Below, piece after piece: positions 21,727 to 24,800 of a stretch of 24,800 nucleotides of DNA. Origin of the DNA: a virus; the IMG/VR virus record IMGVR_UViG_3300034107_000018, positions 1 to 24,800 of that record; one strand, 5' to 3'. The position numbers and the translations under genes are program-made. Under the pieces are notes generated by a model. The model did not search any database and had not been told where the DNA came from. It saw nothing but the letters and a program-made list of their open reading frames with translations. The stretch's first letter is position 1, and every line of letters begins with the position of its first letter.

Positions 21727-23196
21727 TCAATACCCGGTGACCGGGTCGAATACGTTGAACTCAAGCGTCGGGGCCATGCGGCCAGATCGCATTCGGCCCG
21801 CGGCCTCTTCCTGTGTCTTGGCGTGGCGTCGCATCATCATTGCGTAACGCGTTGCTGACATCAAGTCGTCGCTGATTTTAACGACCATGCCATCCTTGCG
21901 GTGGTACAGCCGGAACTCCTCGAACCAGTCCTCCAGATGTGAGAACACCCGAAGGCGCATGGTCTGCATGCGTGTCAGCATCTCGGACAGGCCGGCCTCG
22001 ACTCCGTTGCTTCCGTCCTCGAAGGTGGCCCGGCTAGACATCATGTTCAAGCCTTGGTCCTTGTACTGCTTGGCCAGCTGCTCTCCGCTGCCGCCCTTGT
22101 CCCGCTGCAGGCCGTCGTGCGGCCATGCAATCGGCACCCAGTCGCCGCGCGAACGCACGGCCATCGAGTGCCCAGCGATGCCGGGCTCACTGCGTCTGTA
22201 GCAGTCGGTCACGTAGAGCGTGTCGCTGTCCTTGTCCCAAGCCATCCAAACGACGGCCGTCGGGTGATCGACACCGAAGTCGATCGCCGCAAGTCGTGCC
22301 CAGTGAGGCGGGATCGGGAATGCCCGGATCTTGATCGCCTCCTCGACCACTGGGAAGACCCGGCCAGATCCCAGAATGGGGATGCCCTTGGCCCGTGCTT
22401 CGCGCTCATGCTCAGGGTAGCTGGCGATGATCGCATCGGCCTGCTCCTTGGTGTAGTGCTCGGCGTCGCTGATCGTCATGTTGGTCACGGTCGATGACGC
22501 CGGCTTCTCCAGCAAGAATCGCTTGACCACTTCGGACATGCCGAGCAAAGGCGTAAAGGTCACGAAAACCTGACCGGCCACAGCTTGTGTACGGGTCAGG
22601 CCCTCAGAGTAAATCGGCAGAGGTGGCTCTTCGTCGAACCACACCAAGTCGACAGTGTCGGCTTGCCACTTGGTGCGGCCTTGGTCGTAGCTGTTGAACT
22701 GGATCACCGAGTCCTCGCCGCACTCGTGGCGGACCACAATGCTCGAGACCGCGTCGGGCACGCCCTGCTTCATTGACGTATCGCGAACGCAGTCAAACGG
22801 AATGGCGCCGGTGCCCCACTCCTCGCGCATCTCTGGCGGACCGAGCAGCAATCGCTGAATACCCTTTCGGGTCAACTCGGCCGATTCGGACCCGACCATG
22901 CACCGGATGGCGTAGTTGTACCGCCGCCCCTTCCACCAAGACGGATAGCGGCCCGTCGTGTGCATCGCGACCTCGAATGCGCCAGCCCAAGTCTTGCCAA
23001 GCTGGTTGCCGGCCATGAACAAGCGCTCACGGAACCCGGCGCCGGCTGCATGGAACTCACGCTGCTTGGCGTAGGGCGCATAGGTCAACAAGCGGTTGCG
23101 CTTGGCCCTGATGTCCTTCAATCGCAGGAGCTCGTATAGCTCTCGCTTCTCGTCATCGTCCAGCAGCTGAGTGTCGATTCGGTCGAGCTGGATCAT
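21727..23196 (-). CDS. Terminase large subunit (packaging ATPase and nuclease)
   Basis: This 489-residue motor packages and cuts genome concatemers. The Walker A motif is GNQLGKT (63-69), with the preceding RERLFMA. Walker B is VDLVWFDEE (182-190), where the final EE includes the catalytic glutamate. The coupling motif is FVTFTP (211-216). The C-terminal RNase H-like nuclease begins AAIDFGVDHPTAVVW, with Asp306 as first metal ligand, and a later DDLMSATRYAMM (443-454) provides the last acidic residues. Length and motif order match P22 gp2-like terminases. ATG overlaps the small terminase stop as ATGA. Assignment is secure. Confidence 0.96.
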   Translation of the reverse strand: MIQLDRIDTQLLDDDEKRELYELLRLKDIRAKRNRLLTYAPYAKQREFHAAGAGFRERLFMAGNQLGKTWAGAFEVAMHTTGRYPSWWKGRRYNYAIRCMVGSESAELTRKGIQRLLLGPPEMREEWGTGAIPFDCVRDTSMKQGVPDAVSSIVVRHECGEDSVIQFNSYDQGRTKWQADTVDLVWFDEEPPLPIYSEGLTRTQAVAGQVFVTFTPLLGMSEVVKRFLLEKPASSTVTNMTISDAEHYTKEQADAIIASYPEHEREARAKGIPILGSGRVFPVVEEAIKIRAFPIPPHWARLAAIDFGVDHPTAVVWMAWDKDSDTLYVTDCYRRSEPGIAGHSMAVRSRGDWVPIAWPHDGLQRDKGGSGEQLAKQYKDQGLNMMSSRATFEDGSNGVEAGLSEMLTRMQTMRLRVFSHLEDWFEEFRLYHRKDGMVVKISDDLMSATRYAMMMRRHAKTQEEAAGRMRSGRMAPTLEFNVFDPVTGY

Positions 23197-23657
23197 CGAG
23201 CCGCTTTCGCGAGAAGCATGTTCAGTCGTGCGTCAAGTTGATCGCTTGTCAGGTCCAGACTGCCGGACATCTTAACCTCGATGCTCTTGAGCTTCGGCTG
23301 GGTGTACTGCAGGAACTCGTTCAGCGTCCGCATGCGTGTGTCGACATCCAGCAGCGGCACCATGACCGTCTTGCCTTCGTGGTCAAGCACCGGGTGGCCG
23401 CCGCGCATCATCGGGATCGTGGCCTTCAAAGCCTTGGCGATCTCCACCGCCGGATCGAGCCCCTCATCGACGCATGCCTCGACCACGGCCTTGAGATTGA
23501 TCCGCATGTCGCGGCCCTTCTTCTGGCTGGTGATCTGCTTCGCATGTGTGCGGCCAGTCTTGGCTGCGGTCGGAAACGCCAGATCATCCATGGTCGCCAT
23601 CTTTGGTGGCGCCCCGGCTAGATCGGAATTGCGACTCGGGTTTCGTCTACTTGCCAT
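23193..23657 (-). CDS. Terminase small subunit (DNA recognition), putative
   Basis: The 154-residue product precedes the large terminase by an ATGA overlap. It starts with a basic, disordered N-terminus (MASRRNPSRNS), then THAKQITSQKKGRDMRINLK, a helix (VVEACVDEGLDPAVEIAKAL) and a C-terminal part with RMRTLNEFLQYTQPKLKSIEV. The pattern 'QYTQPKLKSIEV' resembles small terminases ('YVYPKLKAIEV'). It overlaps the preceding gene by 11 bases. It probably binds pac DNA and hands it to the large subunit. Position gives most of the support; no typical helix-turn-helix is clear. Confidence 0.72.
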   Translation of the reverse strand: MASRRNPSRNSDLAGAPPKMATMDDLAFPTAAKTGRTHAKQITSQKKGRDMRINLKAVVEACVDEGLDPAVEIAKALKATIPMMRGGHPVLDHEGKTVMVPLLDVDTRMRTLNEFLQYTQPKLKSIEVKMSGSLDLTSDQLDARLNMLLAKAAR

Positions 23658-23967
23658 TCTTCATCGCCCCTCTTACAAGGCCCTCGTTGCGTGCACTGAT
23701 TCCTTTGGCCTTGCTCTTGGCGTCTGCCTTGCTGCTGGCTCCCCAAGCGTTGAGGCTGAGAAGCAATCGCGTCGGCTTGCCATCTTTGCGCTCAGGGCCG
23801 GGCATGCCGCCCATTCGAGCCAGAAAGCTGGCCCGGCGCGGGTTGTCTCCGGACTTGACTGGCGCCTTGAGGTTCATGCCCGCGGCCTTCGCGCTGGCGC
23901 GGCCCTTGGCATTCAAGCCGCCTGATGGCGACTTGCCCTCTTTGCGCTGCCAAGCCGGCGTCTTCAC
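23647..23967 (-). CDS. Basic protein of the DUF6321-like family
   Basis: This encodes 106 residues with a GTG start at 23967 that overlaps the previous stop as GTGA. The protein is very basic, with TPAWQRKEGKSPSGGLNAKG, then APVKSGDNPRRASFLARMGG, and PTRLLLSLNAWGASSKADAK. This pattern is known to me, without certainty, as DUF6321, found in many phages close to the terminase genes. The high Lys/Arg content suggests nucleic acid binding, possibly in genome packaging or condensation. The function of the family is unknown. Confidence 0.75.
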   Translation of the reverse strand: MKTPAWQRKEGKSPSGGLNAKGRASAKAAGMNLKAPVKSGDNPRRASFLARMGGMPGPERKDGKPTRLLLSLNAWGASSKADAKSKAKGISARNEGLVRGAMKNGK

Positions 23968-24134
23968 TTCATCGCCCGCCGGATGATGCCGGGCTTGGCC
24001 GTCTTGGCCGACTCGACAAAGTCAGCCTTGCTCGGCGCACCTTTGTCGCCGGGCTGGCGCATGCGCTCACCCGAGCCAGAGGCTATGCGTGCCCTCTTGG
24101 CTTGGATGTTTGCGTACAAGCCGGGCGGCTTCAT
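23964..24134 (-). CDS. Small basic conserved phage protein
   Basis: This 56-residue gene runs from ATG 24134, overlapping the upstream stop as ATGA, to a TGA that overlaps the next GTG start. The product begins MKPPGLYANIQAKRARIASG, continues SGERMRQPGDKGAPSKADF and ends KTAKPGIIRRAMK. The 'KPPGLYANIxAKRxRI.SGS.EKMR.PGxKGAPT' pattern is very common in phages near the packaging genes, from memory, with no assigned role. Basic composition suggests binding to DNA or to acidic partners. It is well placed in the coupled series, so I take it as real. Confidence 0.75.
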   Translation of the reverse strand: MKPPGLYANIQAKRARIASGSGERMRQPGDKGAPSKADFVESAKTAKPGIIRRAMK

Positions 24135-24346
24135 CGCCCCTCCTCAAGGGCTATCGATTCAAGCTCTTCTTCCGCGCCGCAAGTGCAGGGGCCCTCGTCG
24201 TGAATGGCGCAACCTTGCGAATGCATCAGACCATCCTCAATGGTTATCGAGTCAAGCTCTTCTTGCATGGCTATCGAGTCAAGCTCTTCTTCCGCGCCGC
24301 AAGTGCAGGGGCCCTCGTCGTGAATGGCGCAACCCTGCGAATGCAT
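24131..24346 (-). CDS. Acidic protein with two copies of a Cys/His module
   Basis: The 71-residue product is mainly two nearly identical copies of a 26-residue unit (1-26 and 41-66). Each contains MHSQGCAIHDEGPCTCGAEE, with the ligand-like spacing C-x2-H-x4-P-C-x-C and another His at position 2, which could bind one zinc or other metal ion. Each unit ends with EEEL(D/E)SIA, and a partial extra EELDSI lies between them. The protein is strongly acidic outside the Cys/His parts. Its ATG overlaps the upstream stop as TGATG and its stop overlaps the next ATG. The metal-binding role is inference; the duplication is plain. Confidence 0.7.
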   Translation of the reverse strand: MHSQGCAIHDEGPCTCGAEEELDSIAMQEELDSITIEDGLMHSQGCAIHDEGPCTCGAEEELESIALEEGR

Positions 24347-24356
24347 CAGACCATCC
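24150..24356 (-). repeat. Recent 87-base direct repeat (period 120) inside the Cys/His gene
   Basis: Bases 24150-24236 and 24270-24356 are the same except at two positions (24158/24278 and 24215/24335), one of which is synonymous and the other changes Glu to Asp. A third partial copy of about 20 bases (24245-24264) lies between. The right-hand copy includes the translation start region TGATG and the last codons of the upstream gene. Confidence 0.9.
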
Positions 24357-24612
24357 CACCGACCATGCCATCGATGACGCCGCCGTTAAAGCCGGTGGGC
24401 GCCTTGTAGACCCCGCCGCCTTTGAAAGGGGGCTGGGTCTCGTTCGTGCCGGGCATTGGCACAGACACCTTGCCGGGGATCTGGCCAGCGCCTTGGGTCT
24501 GGTTGCCTCCACCGCCGATAGCCGAGCCGGGCATCTTGCCTGCGTTGCCCATCATGCCTCCAGCGGCACGCATGGTGTTGCGCGATGCGGGGTTTGCGTA
24601 TTTCTGATCCAT
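24346..24612 (-). CDS. Gly/Met-rich hypothetical protein
   Basis: The 88-residue product has an AAGGA ribosome-binding site. It starts MDQKYANPASRNTMRAAGGM and is rich in Gly, Met, Pro and Gln throughout, with GGGGNQTQGAGQIPGKVSVP and KGGGVYKAPTGFNGGVIDGM. No fold or enzyme motif is seen; it is probably flexible. It precedes the Cys/His gene with a TGATG junction and ends the group of small genes upstream of the terminases. Confidence 0.6.
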   Translation of the reverse strand: MDQKYANPASRNTMRAAGGMMGNAGKMPGSAIGGGGNQTQGAGQIPGKVSVPMPGTNETQPPFKGGGVYKAPTGFNGGVIDGMVGGMV

Positions 24613-24627
24613 GATATTTCCTTGTGT

Positions 24628-24792
24628 TTAGGCCATGAGGCCGGGTTGGGGTTTGCGGGTAGCTGCTTCCTCATTCCACATCTGTCCGTACTCTTCCGGA
24701 CTTTCCATCGATTGCTCTTGTGGTCCTTCGCCGGCCTCCTCGGCCAGCATGTCGTCGACGTACTGACGGCATTCGGCAATGCTTTCGCACAT
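24628..24792 (-). CDS. Short acidic hypothetical protein, possibly partial at the window edge
   Basis: The visible frame from ATG 24792 to TAA 24628 codes 54 acidic residues, MCESIAECRQYVDDMLAEEA continuing GEGPQEQSMESPEEYGQMWN and ending KPQPGLMA. The frame stays open in the two codons upstream, so the true start may lie outside the window. The first part looks like an amphipathic helix with two Cys. The stop is 16 bases before the next gene. No family is recognised. Confidence 0.5.
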   Translation of the reverse strand: MCESIAECRQYVDDMLAEEAGEGPQEQSMESPEEYGQMWNEEAATRKPQPGLMA

Positions 24793-24800
24793 GTAGGGTT

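Noticed and set aside
24150-24356. CRISPR-like array
   Set aside because: Only two full copies plus a fragment, the repeats are 87 bases and lie in frame inside a gene; this is a protein-coding tandem duplication.
1-24800. tRNA genes, integrase or attachment site
   Set aside because: No cloverleaf-like stretch with a CCA-type end, no recombinase motifs and no gap large enough on inspection; the only longer gene-free stretch (17907-18023) holds hairpins.

Overview
The window is one contiguous block of late (virion morphogenesis, lysis and accessory) genes from a tailed double-stranded DNA bacteriophage. All genes I can support lie on the minus strand, so the map reads from right (24800) to left (1). 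There is no integrase, repressor, RNA polymerase, replication gene or tRNA. A P22-like terminase and portal, an N4-gp56-type major capsid protein and no tape-measure gene indicate a short-tailed (podovirus-type) particle. Base composition is mixed, GC-rich in the packaging and head region and lower by eye around the lectin and sulfotransferase genes. Overall it resembles phages of freshwater or marine Proteobacteria, but the host cannot be fixed from the sequence.

Region by region, in transcription order. (1) 24792-23647: five small basic, Gly-rich or Cys/His-rich proteins, one built from a recent tandem duplication. (2) 23657-18024: small and large terminase, a beta-rich small protein, the portal and a 355-residue low-complexity protein. 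(3) 17996-17907: a 118-base gene-free stretch with a candidate promoter and two hairpins; the second is a terminator whose U-run touches the next start codon. (4) 17906-14677: a small helical protein, scaffold, major capsid protein and two Ala/Thr/Gly-rich virion proteins, punctuated by strong hairpins. (5) 14582-8846: head-completion and tail proteins and a 723-residue tail fibre. (6) 8833-6240: three tandem paralogues with a C-terminal DUF1566-like (C-type-lectin-like) domain, two of them preceded by an FN3 domain. (7) 6221-4133: a small tail-associated protein, a sulfotransferase, and a fused APS kinase/nucleotidyltransferase, all joined by ATGA overlaps. (8) 4136-2082: five small membrane or coiled-coil proteins, one holin-like, then a T4-type lysozyme. 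(9) 2014-1: a repeat-built 412-residue protein, a GNAT-like protein and the start of a probable ejection protein that runs off the window.

The genes are packed with 4-base ATGA overlaps, so translational coupling is likely to set stoichiometry, while hairpins around the head genes probably set mRNA level or stability. The most notable element is the sulfation cassette: an enzyme able to make, or help make, the sulfate donor PAPS, next to an enzyme able to use it, placed just after the receptor-binding genes and before the lysis genes. I infer that it modifies either the phage's own fibres and lectins or a host surface molecule.
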